Below, one piece after another: positions 32,891 to 42,301 of a stretch of 64,000 nucleotides of DNA. The first letter of the stretch is position 1. Every line of letters starts with the position of its first letter. The notes beneath the pieces were generated by a model. The model made no database searches, was not told the origin of the DNA, and was given only the letters and a program-made list of their open reading frames with translations. Position numbers and translations under genes: made by a program. The stretch lies in assembly GCA_022825855.1 (NCBI GenBank), contig JAJDWB010000001.1:1-64000 (forward strand), in the 5' to 3' direction. The stretch is from Dehalococcoidia bacterium. Its GTDB lineage: Bacteria; Chloroflexota; Dehalococcoidia; Bin125.

Positions 32891-34179
32891 CGACCCGAAG
32901 CAGTGGCATGAGAGGCATGTTCGACGACGCCGGCGTCGTCGACCCCGCCGCGCCCCTGGCCGCGCGCATGCGTCCGCGCAGTCTCGACGAGATCGTCGGC
33001 CAGCAGCAGCTCGTCGCTCCCGGCGCGCCCTTGCGCCGCGCGATCGAGGCCGACGCGCCACCCTCCTGCATCCTCTGGGGACCGCCCGGATGCGGCAAGA
33101 CGACCATCGCCCAGGTCATCGCCCGCGAGTCCCGGGCGCAGTTCACCCAGCTCTCGGCCGTCTCCAGCGGCGTCGCCGACCTGCGTAAGGTGATCGCCGC
33201 CGCCGAGGCCGGACGCCGCGACGGCCTCGCGCGAACGCTGCTCTTCATCGACGAAATCCACCGCTTCAACAAGGCCCAGCAGGACGCCGTCCTGCACGCC
33301 GTCGAGGACGGCACGATCACCCTGATCGGCGCAACCACCGAGAATCCCTCCTTCGAAGTCATCGCACCGCTGCTCAGCCGCACCCGCGTCTTCAAGCTCG
33401 AGCCGCTGGACGCGACAGAAATCCGCCGCCTGCTGCAGCGGGCCATCGCGGACCCCGACCGCGGTCTGGGCCGGAGTCCGCCCGCGATCGACGAACCCGC
33501 GCTCGACGCCATCGCCAACATCGCCGGCGGCGACGCCCGCGTGGCGCTCAACACGCTGCAGGCCGCCGTCGACAACTGCACCGGGCAGAACCGGACCATC
33601 GGCGTCGACGACGTGTCCGAGGTCGCTCAGCGCGCCCTGCCCTACGACAAGGGCGGCGACGCGCACTTCGACACGATCAGCGCCTTCATCAAGTCGGTCC
33701 GCGGCTCCGATCCCGACGCCGCCGTCTACTGGCTCGCGCGGATGCTCGAAGCAGGCGAGGACCCGATGTTCGTCGCGCGGCGAATCGTCATCCTCGCCGC
33801 CGAGGACATCGGCCTGGCCGACCCGCAGGCGCTCTCGGTCGCCGTCGCCGCGCAGCAGGCGACGCACCTGATCGGCATGCCCGAGTGCACGCTCGTGCTC
33901 TCCGAGGCCGCCATCTATCTCGCCCGCGCGCCCAAGAGCAACTCCGCGATGCAGGCCTACTCGGCCGCCGTGAGCGCGGTCCGCGAGTCCGGCGCATTGC
34001 CCGTCCCGCTCCACCTGCGCAACGCCGCGACCGGACTCACGGCCGCGCACGGCTACGGCAAGGACTATCAGTACGCGCACGACTACGAGGGCGGCGTCGC
34101 CCCCGACCAGCAGCACCTGCCCGACGAACTCTCCGGCGCCGCTTTCTACCGGGCATCCGAGCGGGACGTGCAGCCGTGA
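32887..34179 (+). CDS. rarA: Replication-associated recombination protein RarA (MgsA)
   Basis: 430-residue AAA+ ATPase acting at stalled replication forks. It begins MFDDAGVVDPAAPLAARMRPRSLDEIVGQQQL, has Walker A WGPPGCGKTT, Walker B LLFIDEIHRFNKAQQDAVL, sensor 1 GATTENPSFEV, the sensor 2/lid region and the C-terminal MgsA oligomerisation domain (KSVRGSDPDAAVYWLARMLEAGEDPMFVARR). The length matches the family. The start overlaps the HTH gene stop (ATGA) and its stop overlaps the next start (GTGA), so the three genes form a tightly coupled unit. Confidence 0.95.
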   Translation: MTTRSSGMRGMFDDAGVVDPAAPLAARMRPRSLDEIVGQQQLVAPGAPLRRAIEADAPPSCILWGPPGCGKTTIAQVIARESRAQFTQLSAVSSGVADLRKVIAAAEAGRRDGLARTLLFIDEIHRFNKAQQDAVLHAVEDGTITLIGATTENPSFEVIAPLLSRTRVFKLEPLDATEIRRLLQRAIADPDRGLGRSPPAIDEPALDAIANIAGGDARVALNTLQAAVDNCTGQNRTIGVDDVSEVAQRALPYDKGGDAHFDTISAFIKSVRGSDPDAAVYWLARMLEAGEDPMFVARRIVILAAEDIGLADPQALSVAVAAQQATHLIGMPECTLVLSEAAIYLARAPKSNSAMQAYSAAVSAVRESGALPVPLHLRNAATGLTAAHGYGKDYQYAHDYEGGVAPDQQHLPDELSGAAFYRASERDVQP

Positions 34180-34511
34180 AGCCACGACAGCGATTCGACG
34201 AACTCGGAATGCCCGCCGTCGAGGCGGTCGCGGCGCTGTTCGGTACCGAACCCGTCCGCCAGGACTGGAATCTGCCCGACGACGATATCGGCGTCTGGGA
34301 AGTGCTCTACCGCGCCGAGACCGGCAACATCCGCATCCTGCTCTGGCCCGCCATCGCCCGGATCGACGTCACCGTCGGACCTCACATGTGGGTCGTCAAG
34401 GGCGTGCGCGAGGTCGAGGTCATCGACGAACTGGAGTGCATCGCCCGCTTCGGCGAGGACGGGGTACTGACCGTCGCGCGTAACGGCCAGGTGATCCTGA
34501 CTTCGCCGTAG
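34176..34511 (+). CDS. Hypothetical protein, 111 aa, coupled to rarA
   Basis: Not recognised. It is compact, with alternating strands in the second half (IRILLWPAIARIDVTVGPHMWVVKGVREVEVID...VLTVARNGQVIL) suggesting a small beta-sandwich or barrel. The GTG at 34176 overlaps the rarA stop (GTGA). There are no signal peptide or membrane segments. Its position suggests a role linked to rarA or the HTH protein, but no function can be named. Confidence 0.6.
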   Translation: MKPRQRFDELGMPAVEAVAALFGTEPVRQDWNLPDDDIGVWEVLYRAETGNIRILLWPAIARIDVTVGPHMWVVKGVREVEVIDELECIARFGEDGVLTVARNGQVILTSP

Positions 34512-34541
34512 GAGGCCAGCGCATGGATAAACGATTAAGTC

Positions 34542-34606
34542 GCCCCCCGCGCAGGCGGGGGCCGCGTGACCGGATACGAGCTCGCTGGCCCCGCCTTCGC
34601 GGGGCC
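34542..34606 (+). repeat. Paired GC hairpins between convergent genes (REP-like, probable terminator)
   Basis: CCCCCGC-GCAG-GCGGGGG (34544-34561) and GGCCCCGC-CTTC-GCGGGGCC (34587-34606) are separated by 25 bp. They lie between the plus-strand gene ending at 34511 and the minus-strand Nudix gene ending at 34644, where a bidirectional terminator is expected. Two perfect GC stems with short loops also fit a REP/BIME-type repeat pair. There is no T-run. Confidence 0.5.
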
Positions 34607-34643
34607 GACTCAAGCATGGTTGCTCGCGCAAATCTCCCTTGAG

Positions 34644-35267
34644 TCAACTGGGCTCGGGAATCGGCAACCCGCGCAGTCGGGCCAGGTCGTCCAGGAACCG
34701 GCCCAGCATCGTCGCCGTCGCGCCGAAGATCCGGTGTCCCTCGTACCAGTACTCGCGCATGTGGAAGACCTGGCCGTCGCGCTCGCGCCGCTCGAACGCC
34801 ACGTTGGACGCATCCAGCAGGTGCGACAGCGACGGCGTGATGATCTCCCCCACCTCGATCGCCAGCGGGCGGAAGGGGTACGGAGCGCGGTCGATCAGAC
34901 CCACATACGGCGTGACGTGGAAGTCGGACATCGTCCGGTAGTGCGACTGCTCGCCCAGGATGTCCACGTGTTCCGGCCGCAGCCCGACCTCTTCGTCGGC
35001 CTCCCGCAGCGCCGCCGCCATCGGATGTTCGTCCGCCGAGTCCAGCGCGCCCCCGGGGAACGAGATCTCGCCCTTGTGATGCTCCACTTCGTGCGAGCGC
35101 ACCGTCAGCACCACCTCCGGGTCGTCGTAGGGCAGCAGGGCGATCAACACCGCCGCCCGCCAGCGGCCAATGTCCTCGGGCAGCTTCTGGATGTCATGGC
35201 TGGCCGCGGCCGAACGGACATCGGCGATCGCTCCGGCCTCGTGTTCCCGGTCCACATAGTCAGGCAT
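34644..35267 (-). CDS. Nudix hydrolase, CoA pyrophosphatase type
   Basis: 207 residues. The segment HHKGEISFPGGALDSADEHPM followed by AALREADEEVGL contains the LxxHxGxxxFPGG motif specific to CoA pyrophosphatases directly before the Nudix box. The spacing inside the box is one residue longer than the standard G-x5-E consensus. It would cleave CoA or acyl-CoA to 4'-phosphopantetheine and 3',5'-ADP. The N-terminal 25 residues are variable. It is divergent from the barrel protein at 35400. Confidence 0.88.
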   Translation of the reverse strand: MPDYVDREHEAGAIADVRSAAASHDIQKLPEDIGRWRAAVLIALLPYDDPEVVLTVRSHEVEHHKGEISFPGGALDSADEHPMAAALREADEEVGLRPEHVDILGEQSHYRTMSDFHVTPYVGLIDRAPYPFRPLAIEVGEIITPSLSHLLDASNVAFERRERDGQVFHMREYWYEGHRIFGATATMLGRFLDDLARLRGLPIPEPS

Positions 35268-35399
35268 CGATGTCCACCATCCCGGCTCGCCCGCATCAAC
35301 GCGAGCGCCTCGGTCGTCGCCGCCCAGCCTACGTCACCGACCAGCGCCGCCCGAGTCGTGAGCGCTGAGCTAGCCTGCCCGGACGATGGCAGGACGGGA

Positions 35400-36452
35400 G
35401 TGAGTCAAGCCGTGGCCTCGTCTCCGGGCATCCAACACAGGCCAATCGGCGCGCACCTGGTCGGCAGCGTGCCCCTCGCCGACAGCGAGTCGGTCTTCCG
35501 AGCGGCGGCGACAAGCCTGGGCAGCCGCCTGCGCCGGATCCCCGACGGCGAGACCGGCATCCGCACCAACTGGATTCAGTGGCAATGGCCGCTGCTCGCC
35601 CAGGTCGATCAACTGCAGACCGCCGATGAGGCGCCGGGACCCTGGGGTCCGCGATTCCAACTGCGGCCCGGGTCCGTGATCACGGCATCCGATTTGCCCG
35701 ACACCGGCTACCGCGACGCCGCCCTGGAATCATGGCAGGTCTTCTCTCGGCTCAAGCAGGAAGGCGTGATCGCGTCTGCTGCCCGCTTCCAGGTCTGCCT
35801 GCCGACCCCGCTCGCCGTCACCCACATCCGCATCGTGCCCGCCGACCAGGCCGCAGTCGAAGACGCCTACGAGCACAAGCTGCTGGAAGAGCTCGACGGG
35901 ATCATCGACGCCGTCCCGGCCGAGGAACTCGCGGTCCAGTGGGACACGGCCGTCGAGTTCGCCCTGCTCGAGGGTCTGCTCGACACCTTCGTCGCCGAGC
36001 CCGAATCGGACATCCTCGAGCGCCTGGTTCGGCTCGGAGATCACGTGCCTTCCGGTGTGGAAATGGGCTACCACCTCTGCTACGGCGATGTCGAGCACCA
36101 GCACTTCGTCCAGCCCGCCGACACCGGAAAGCTGGTCGCCATCGCCAACGGCGTCGCGGCCGGCCTGAACCGACCGCTCAACTGGATCCACATGCCGGTT
36201 CCGCGAGACCGCAGCGACGATGCCTACTTCGAGCCGCTTCGCGAGCTGCGCCTGCACCCTCGGACGGAGCTGTATCTCGGCCTCGTGCACATCACCGACG
36301 GTGTCGACGGGGCGAACGCCCGGATCGAGGCTGCGCGCCGAGCCGTCAATGAGTTCGGCGTCGCGACAGAGTGCGGTCTCGGCCGGCGGCCGCCCGAGAC
36401 CATTCCCGCGCTGCTGGATCTGCACGCCGATGTGGCCGCGCTGATGAGTTGA
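35400..36452 (+). CDS. MetE C-terminal / UroD-like TIM-barrel protein
   Basis: About 350 residues. GAHLVGSVPLADSESVFRAA, RIPDGETGIRTNWIQWQ, VQWDTAVEFALLEG, GYHLCYGDVEHQHF and ATECGLGRRPPETIPALLDLHADV resemble the catalytic barrel of cobalamin-independent methionine synthase and UroD-like proteins. HLCYGD and ECGLG place Cys and acidic residues where zinc is bound in MetE, but a full ligand set cannot be confirmed. There is no N-terminal MetE domain and no vitamin B12-binding partner. GTG at 35400 is a guess; GTG at 35412 is also possible. A methyl-transfer role is likely, the substrate unknown. Confidence 0.65.
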   Translation: MSQAVASSPGIQHRPIGAHLVGSVPLADSESVFRAAATSLGSRLRRIPDGETGIRTNWIQWQWPLLAQVDQLQTADEAPGPWGPRFQLRPGSVITASDLPDTGYRDAALESWQVFSRLKQEGVIASAARFQVCLPTPLAVTHIRIVPADQAAVEDAYEHKLLEELDGIIDAVPAEELAVQWDTAVEFALLEGLLDTFVAEPESDILERLVRLGDHVPSGVEMGYHLCYGDVEHQHFVQPADTGKLVAIANGVAAGLNRPLNWIHMPVPRDRSDDAYFEPLRELRLHPRTELYLGLVHITDGVDGANARIEAARRAVNEFGVATECGLGRRPPETIPALLDLHADVAALMS

Positions 36453-36493
36453 CGCCATTCTGCAGCGGGTCAAGGACGAGGGCATCGCCTACA

Positions 36494-37363
36494 TCACCGA
36501 CTAGCGCCGCTCTCGTCATAGCCCTGATCGCGCTCGCGCTTGAAGGCTGCCCAGCCCTGCTCCTCGCGGACGCGCTGGCGGTCCGATCCGACCGCGTCGT
36601 CGGCCTCCATCAGCTCGCGCAGCGCGTCGTGGTCGCGATAGCCGACAGCGTCGATCAGACCCATCTGCTCGTAGACCAAGTTGACGAGCCGTTTGTTCAG
36701 GCGCACCACCGACGGCGGCAAGGACGCCAGCTTGCGCGCCATCTCGTCCGCCGCCTGGTCAAGCTGATCGTCCGGCACGACGCGATTGACCAGGCCCATC
36801 CGCAGCGCGTCCTGCGCGCCCACGACCTCGCCCAGCAGCAGCACTTCCTTGGCCTGCTTCTGGCCGACCAGGAAGGGCGTGATCAGGACGGGGACGCCGA
36901 AGCCGTGGCGGATCTGGATCTCACCGAGCTTCGCGTTGTCCGAGGCCACGGTCAGGTCGCAGACGCCGGCCAACTCGCAACCCTGACCGACCGCGTGTCC
37001 GCGCACGGCGGCAATCACCGGCTTGGCGAACGACCAGATGCGCATCATCACGTCGATCGAGCTGGGAGCGGGATCGTCGTCGGGATAGAGCGACGACCAG
37101 AGGTCGCCGCCGGCGGAGAAGGCCCGTCCCGCGCCGGTCAGGATCACGGCGCGTACGTCGTCGTCCGACTCGGCGCGATCCAGCGCCTGGTCGAGCAGGC
37201 GGGTCACGTTCTTGTTGATCGCGTTCAGCACGATCGGCCGGTTGAGCGTGATCCGGGCCACGCCCCCGGCTGCCTCATAGCGCACGTCGTCGGGCGACGG
37301 CGGCGGGATAGCGATGCCGTCCGGGGTCCGCTTCCAAGCGCTCGTGTCGGGTTCGGTGGTCAT
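36494..37363 (-). CDS. Enoyl-CoA hydratase/isomerase family protein
   Basis: 289 residues of the crotonase fold. The oxyanion-hole segments are AGRAFSAGGDLWSS and VRGHAVGQGCELAGVCDLTVA; PIVLNAINKNVTRLL and LNKRLVNLVYEQMG are also conserved. The usual catalytic Glu pair of hydratases is not clearly present, so an isomerase, hydrolase or decarboxylase activity on an acyl-CoA is possible. GGAGTAGGAACG precedes the ATG. The M16 peptidase gene ends just upstream of this start on the same strand (8 bp apart), so both may be co-transcribed. Confidence 0.88.
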   Translation of the reverse strand: MTTEPDTSAWKRTPDGIAIPPPSPDDVRYEAAGGVARITLNRPIVLNAINKNVTRLLDQALDRAESDDDVRAVILTGAGRAFSAGGDLWSSLYPDDDPAPSSIDVMMRIWSFAKPVIAAVRGHAVGQGCELAGVCDLTVASDNAKLGEIQIRHGFGVPVLITPFLVGQKQAKEVLLLGEVVGAQDALRMGLVNRVVPDDQLDQAADEMARKLASLPPSVVRLNKRLVNLVYEQMGLIDAVGYRDHDALRELMEADDAVGSDRQRVREEQGWAAFKRERDQGYDESGASR

Positions 37364-37371
37364 TGACGTTC

Positions 37372-40300
37372 CTACTCCTGCTCGGGATAGAGCACGACGC
37401 GGACCCAGCGATCCGTCGGCAGGATGCGTCCGGCGGCGGCGACCACCTGGTCGAGCGTCAGCGCATCGACCCGCTCCTCGTAGTTGGTGATCAAGTCGAA
37501 CGACTCACCGCGGATCAGCACGGTCTCGATCTGACTTACCCAGTAACTGTTCTCTCGCAGGTCTTCCGCGTAGGCGACACGCAGTTGCTCCTTGACCGTG
37601 TCGAGGTAGCTCTGCTCGCCGCCGTCGCGGATCCAGTCCAGCTCGATTTCGATTTCGCCCAGCAGCTCCTCGACGCGATCCGGATCGCTGCCAAAGATAA
37701 TCGCCGCCTGGTACTCGGAGTCCGGTATTGAACTCAATCTGCCCCAGACCGAGATGCTGTAGGTGCCGCCCAACGCCTCGCGAATCCGTTCGCGCAGACG
37801 GGTTCCCAACATCTCTCCCGCGACCTCGACTGCTAGCGCTTCTTCACGGCTCCAGACGCTCTCGCCTTCGAAGACCCAGACCGTGTTGCTGCGTTGCTCG
37901 ATGCCGCTGTACACGGCCTCATCGATCACTCCCGGCGGCGGGTCGACGTGGTGGTCGACCCACTCTTCGAGCCGGCCGGTCGTCGGCAGGCTGGCAAGGT
38001 ACGTCTCGCTCAGCGTTCGCAGCTGATCCCAGTCAAACGCGCCAACGAACACGAACCGTGCATCGCCAAGGTCGGCAAAGCGGTCGGCGTAGACCGCCTC
38101 CGCTCGTTCCATGTTCAGTTCGTCAACCACCTCGAGGCTGAACGGCCGTCCTCTCAGGTGACCCTGGCTGAGCAGCGAGTTGACCCGGTCGAACAGCACG
38201 GCATCCGGCTGGGTCGGACGCAGCTCCGCGGAGCTGCGCAGCCGCTCCTCGAAGGTTGAGTAGAAGTCCGGATCCAGTCGGGCCGCGGTCGCGTACAGGT
38301 GGATGAGCTGGAACATCACTTCAAGGTCCTGCGGCGACGCCTCGCCGCGCAGTCCCTCGATCAGTTCATTGATGTATGGAGTCACGCTCGCTCGCACGCC
38401 GGCCAGTAGCCGGTCCAGCGCGACGCTGTCGTGCTCGCCGACTCCGCTGCCCTGGATCAGGTCGTCTGCGTAGAGGGCAGACACGTAGTCCTCGTCCGAG
38501 ACCAGCGACGTGCCTCCCGGACTGAAGGCGGTGAATCGCACTTCGTCGTCCTTGAAGTCGGTCTGCTTGGCGACCACGATGATGCCGTTCGACAGCGTCC
38601 ACTGGACCGCGTCAATCGATTCGATCTGCATTTCGTCCACGATGCGGCCGGCTGTAGGAATCGATGCGATCAGCGGCTCGTCGCTGGATTCGTCGGCGTA
38701 GGGCTCAACGACCATCGAGCCGGCGTCGACAAGCTGTGCGCTCAATACCGCTTCGAGCGCTTCGCCGCCGGTCGGGTCGATGCCCTCCGGTCCCAGCACC
38801 AGCAGCACGCTGTTGCGAACCTCGGTCCAGGCCCGCGCGACCGCATTGACATCGGCCAGCGACACCTGCGGCAGCAGGGCGCGGGTGAGGTCCCACTGCG
38901 CCTCGATGCCCGTTGCAGGGGCGCCGCTGAGGAAGTGCGAGCGGTACGAAATCGCAATCTGCGAGGAATCGATCTGCTCGCGATTGGTGTACTGGCGTTC
39001 GACCCCGCTGAGCAGGTTGATCTTCTCGCGTTCCAGCTCCGAGGCGGTGAACCCGTGCTGTCCGGCGCGCTGGATTTCCTCCAGCATGGCCGTGACGCCG
39101 CGCTCGACGCCTTCCTGGGTTGTGGCAACGGCAAACTGTTCAATATCCAGCGTCAGGACGAACGGCGAGTATCCGGCGAATGAGCCCAGGTAGGGCGGAT
39201 CGGCCTCCTGGCCGCGCTCGAACAGCCGGGCATTGAGCATGGCAAAGGCGAGTCCGCTGGTCAGGCTGCGCTGCAACGCAGCCACATCGCGACCCCGTTC
39301 GGGCGACAGTTTGCGCACGAGCACGATCTGCGTGTAGGGCGCTTCAGGATCGGTGAACACGTCGACCTGCGGCTGCTCGTTGCCGGGAACGTCAAACAGC
39401 GGCCGCTCCACGGCTTCGGCCACGGCCGCCCGTTCCTGGTTCGCTTCGCCCTCGGGCGGCGGCGCGAAGTGCCGCCTGATCCTCGACTCCATCTCCGCGA
39501 CCTCGAAGTCGCCCACGGCGACCACGGCCATCAGGCTCGGCCGGTACCAGCGCTCGTAGAAGGCGCGCAGTTCTTCGGCCGGCGCGGTTTCGAGTACTTC
39601 GAGCAACCCGATCGGATCGCGCTCGGCGTACTGAGACGAGCCGAAGAGCAGCGGGTAGAGATTGCTGTAGAAGCGGGAATCGAATCCCTGGAACAGGCGG
39701 CGCTCCTCGATCACCACGCCGCGTTCCAGCTCCACTTCCTCTGGATCAAACGCGATGGCATAGGCCCAGTCGCTGAGAATATGGAAGGTGGTCTCCATGA
39801 TCTCGGCGTCGTCGGTCGGCACTTCGAGGAAGTAGACCGTCTCGTCCAGTCCGGTGTAGGCGTTCAGGTGCGCGCCGAAGTCGCTGCCGATCGACTCCAG
39901 GTACTCGACGATTTCCTGCTTCTCGAAGCGCTCCGTGCCGTTGAACGCCATGTGCTCGACAAAGTGGGCGAGCCCGCGTTGCTGTTCTTCCTCCAACACC
40001 GACCCGGCGCGGACCACGAGTGACAGATGCGCTCGACCCTGCGGCTCCGAGTTCTGGCGAATGTAGTAGGTCAATCCATTGCTCAGCGTTCCGACCGTGA
40101 CGTCGGGATCGAACGGCAGCGGATCGTCAGGATCGAATACGGGCAGTTCCGGCTCGGCATCTTCCTCCGACTCTTCCGCTTCGACCTCTGCTGCAGCATC
40201 TTCTTGCTCTGCTTGTTCGGCATCAGGCTCAGGCGGCTGCTCGTCCCCTGCCGCTTGCTCCGCTTGCTCTGCCGCCGCCTGCCCGTCTTGCTGAGGCTGT

Positions 40301-40464
40301 TCGATCGCCGCAGTTTGATCTGCCTGTTCTGGCTGCTCGGCCTGCTGCGTGACCGCCTGAGTTGGGCGCTCCGACGGCGGAGCATCGTTCGAGCAGCCGA
40401 CGACGGCGACGAACAGTAGCAACCCCAGAAGGAACGAAACAGACAACTTGATCCGAGCCCTCAC
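37372..40464 (-). CDS. M16 family zinc peptidase lipoprotein (PqqL-like)
   Basis: 1030 residues. A lipoprotein signal (RARIKLSVSFLLGLLLFVAVVGC) is followed by about 95 residues rich in Gln, Glu and Ala, then four M16 domains. The first active domain has the inverted zinc motif HFVEH (RGLAHFVEHMAFNGTERF) and a distal Glu in LDETVYFLEVPT; the second half (SNGIIVVAKQTDFKDDEVRFTAFS...) is the inactive chamber half. Family members degrade peptides in the cell envelope. GTG at 40464 is preferred because AAGGAAAGGG lies just upstream; an extension to 40503 has no such signal. The acidic linker probably keeps the chamber away from the membrane. Confidence 0.92.
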   Translation of the reverse strand: MRARIKLSVSFLLGLLLFVAVVGCSNDAPPSERPTQAVTQQAEQPEQADQTAAIEQPQQDGQAAAEQAEQAAGDEQPPEPDAEQAEQEDAAAEVEAEESEEDAEPELPVFDPDDPLPFDPDVTVGTLSNGLTYYIRQNSEPQGRAHLSLVVRAGSVLEEEQQRGLAHFVEHMAFNGTERFEKQEIVEYLESIGSDFGAHLNAYTGLDETVYFLEVPTDDAEIMETTFHILSDWAYAIAFDPEEVELERGVVIEERRLFQGFDSRFYSNLYPLLFGSSQYAERDPIGLLEVLETAPAEELRAFYERWYRPSLMAVVAVGDFEVAEMESRIRRHFAPPPEGEANQERAAVAEAVERPLFDVPGNEQPQVDVFTDPEAPYTQIVLVRKLSPERGRDVAALQRSLTSGLAFAMLNARLFERGQEADPPYLGSFAGYSPFVLTLDIEQFAVATTQEGVERGVTAMLEEIQRAGQHGFTASELEREKINLLSGVERQYTNREQIDSSQIAISYRSHFLSGAPATGIEAQWDLTRALLPQVSLADVNAVARAWTEVRNSVLLVLGPEGIDPTGGEALEAVLSAQLVDAGSMVVEPYADESSDEPLIASIPTAGRIVDEMQIESIDAVQWTLSNGIIVVAKQTDFKDDEVRFTAFSPGGTSLVSDEDYVSALYADDLIQGSGVGEHDSVALDRLLAGVRASVTPYINELIEGLRGEASPQDLEVMFQLIHLYATAARLDPDFYSTFEERLRSSAELRPTQPDAVLFDRVNSLLSQGHLRGRPFSLEVVDELNMERAEAVYADRFADLGDARFVFVGAFDWDQLRTLSETYLASLPTTGRLEEWVDHHVDPPPGVIDEAVYSGIEQRSNTVWVFEGESVWSREEALAVEVAGEMLGTRLRERIREALGGTYSISVWGRLSSIPDSEYQAAIIFGSDPDRVEELLGEIEIELDWIRDGGEQSYLDTVKEQLRVAYAEDLRENSYWVSQIETVLIRGESFDLITNYEERVDALTLDQVVAAAGRILPTDRWVRVVLYPEQE

Positions 40465-40633
40465 TGCGCTGCCCTTTCCTTGCCGGTGGCCGCGCCGCGC
40501 CACGGGCGCGCACCCGCCACAGTGTCCGCGTTCGGTTCACTACACGCTGTTCACCAGTAGCCGCTATGTGTAGCGCAGCGCAGGCGCGGCACAAGTGCCC
40601 GCGCCACGCATGACAGGACGGGCGAGGCGGGCG

Positions 40634-42259
40634 CTAGGACAGCGTGAAGCCCTCGTAACCGTTGGCGGCGACCTCCTCCAGCCGCTCGCGATAGCGTGGT
40701 GCGCCGCCCGGATAGATCATGTAGCGCTGGTGGTCGTGCTTGCCGTGGCCGTCGACGTTGGAGTTGTAGCCGGTGAACCAGCTCTTGACCTTGCTCATCA
40801 ACTGGAACTGGTACATCTCCTGCACGTGCTGCCGCCAGGCTGATTCCGCATCCGCGTTCGCTTCGATCCGCCGGTAGCCATGATCGCGCATGTAGCAGAG
40901 CAGGTCGGAAATCCAGTCGACTGCCGTCTCGATGCCGCGCGGGTAGTTGGTCGAGACCGAGCCGCCCTGCGGCCCGCTCAGCATCAGCAGGTTTGGGAAC
41001 CCTGAGGTCTGCATGCCCAGCAGCGTGTCCGGACTCTCCGCCCACTTCTCGCGCAGCGCCAGCCCGTCCGAGCCGGTCATGTTGATCCGGTCGAACGCGC
41101 CCGTGATCGCGTCGAAGCCGGTCGCGTAGATGATCAGATCGAACTCGTAGTCCTGCTCCGACGTCTTCAGCCCCGTGGGCGTAATCCGCTCGATCGGCGT
41201 CTCGTTGATGTCGATCAGCCGGACGTTCTCGCGGTTGTAGGCCTCGTAGTAACGAGTCTCCAGCGGGACACGTCGGGTGCCGAATCCGTGATCTTTGGGA
41301 ATCAGCTGCTCGGCCGTGACTGGATCATGGACGCGCGAGCGGATCTTGTCTGCGATGAACTCCGAGTACTCGGCGTTCGCCTCGGGATTGATGCCCACAT
41401 CGATGAAGTTGCCCATCCAGACACTGAAGCCGCGCGCCGCGTAGATCTTCTCCCACAGATCGAGCCGCTCTTCGCGCGGTACGTCACGCATCTTGCGCGG
41501 ATCGGGACTGTGCAGGAATCCGCCGGCGTTGCGGCGGCAGATCTCGAAGATCTCGTCGTACGACGACTTGATGTCCGCCAGATCTGCCGGATCAATCTCG
41601 TCATTGTGCAGCGGGGCGCACCAGTTTGGCCGCCGCTGGAACACGGTTAGCTCGCCGACCTTGTCCGCGATCTCCGAGATCACCTGGACGCCCGTCGCGC
41701 CGGTGCCGATCACGGCCACGCGCTTGCCCGTCAGCTCGACCGGATCGTGCGGCCAGTAGTAAGTGTGCCAGGCGTCGCCCTCAAAACTGTCGCGTCCCGG
41801 AATCCTCGGCAATGTCGCCGCAGACAGCATCCCGATTGCGGTCAGCAGAAAGCGGCCCGTGAACTCGCGACCGTCCTCCAGTCGCACCCGCCAGAAACAA
41901 CCGCCCTCGTCGAACGTCGCGGCCTCGACCTTGCAGCCGAACTGCATGTGCTGGCGCAGGTCGAACTTGTCGACGACATGATTCAGGTAACGCAGCGTCT
42001 CGGCTTGACCGGCGAAGTGCTCGCTCCAGTCCCACTCGTCCAGCAGCTCCTTGGAGAAGGAGTATCCGTAGGTGTAGCTCTCCGAGTCGAACCGCGCGCC
42101 GGGATAGCGATTCCAGTACCAGGTGCCGCCCGGTCCGTCAGCCGCCTCGAGCACAGTCGCACTCATGCCCAACTCCTGCAGCCGGTAGATCTGGTAGATC
42201 CCGGCCACTCCCGCGCCGATCACGACGGCGTCGTATTGCGGCTCTAGCGATTCAGTCAT
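40634..42259 (-). CDS. Flavin-containing (Baeyer-Villiger type) monooxygenase
   Basis: 541-residue class B flavoprotein monooxygenase. It has two Rossmann motifs, GAGVAGIYQIYRL (FAD) and GTGATGVQVISEI (NADPH), with the Baeyer-Villiger fingerprint FEGDAWHTYYWP between them. WYWNRYPGARFDSES is typical of cyclohexanone- and steroid-monooxygenase relatives. It would insert oxygen into a ketone or cyclic ketone using NADPH. The ATG at 42259 has AAGGAGCGTGAG upstream. The LLM-type flavin gene lies 42 bp upstream on the same strand and may share its transcript. A steroid ketone substrate is an attractive but unsupported idea given the sterol cluster 6 kb away. Confidence 0.93.
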   Translation of the reverse strand: MTESLEPQYDAVVIGAGVAGIYQIYRLQELGMSATVLEAADGPGGTWYWNRYPGARFDSESYTYGYSFSKELLDEWDWSEHFAGQAETLRYLNHVVDKFDLRQHMQFGCKVEAATFDEGGCFWRVRLEDGREFTGRFLLTAIGMLSAATLPRIPGRDSFEGDAWHTYYWPHDPVELTGKRVAVIGTGATGVQVISEIADKVGELTVFQRRPNWCAPLHNDEIDPADLADIKSSYDEIFEICRRNAGGFLHSPDPRKMRDVPREERLDLWEKIYAARGFSVWMGNFIDVGINPEANAEYSEFIADKIRSRVHDPVTAEQLIPKDHGFGTRRVPLETRYYEAYNRENVRLIDINETPIERITPTGLKTSEQDYEFDLIIYATGFDAITGAFDRINMTGSDGLALREKWAESPDTLLGMQTSGFPNLLMLSGPQGGSVSTNYPRGIETAVDWISDLLCYMRDHGYRRIEANADAESAWRQHVQEMYQFQLMSKVKSWFTGYNSNVDGHGKHDHQRYMIYPGGAPRYRERLEEVAANGYEGFTLS

Positions 42260-42301
42260 CTCACGCTCCTTCAATCCAGTTCGGCCGTTTGCCCCGATGC
42301 A

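Noticed and set aside
36453-36493. Possible glutamine-synthetase-like remnant (peptide resembling LQRVKDEGIAYITD)
   Set aside because: Only about 17 codons, preceded by two in-frame stops and without a start. The match is too short to call a pseudogene.
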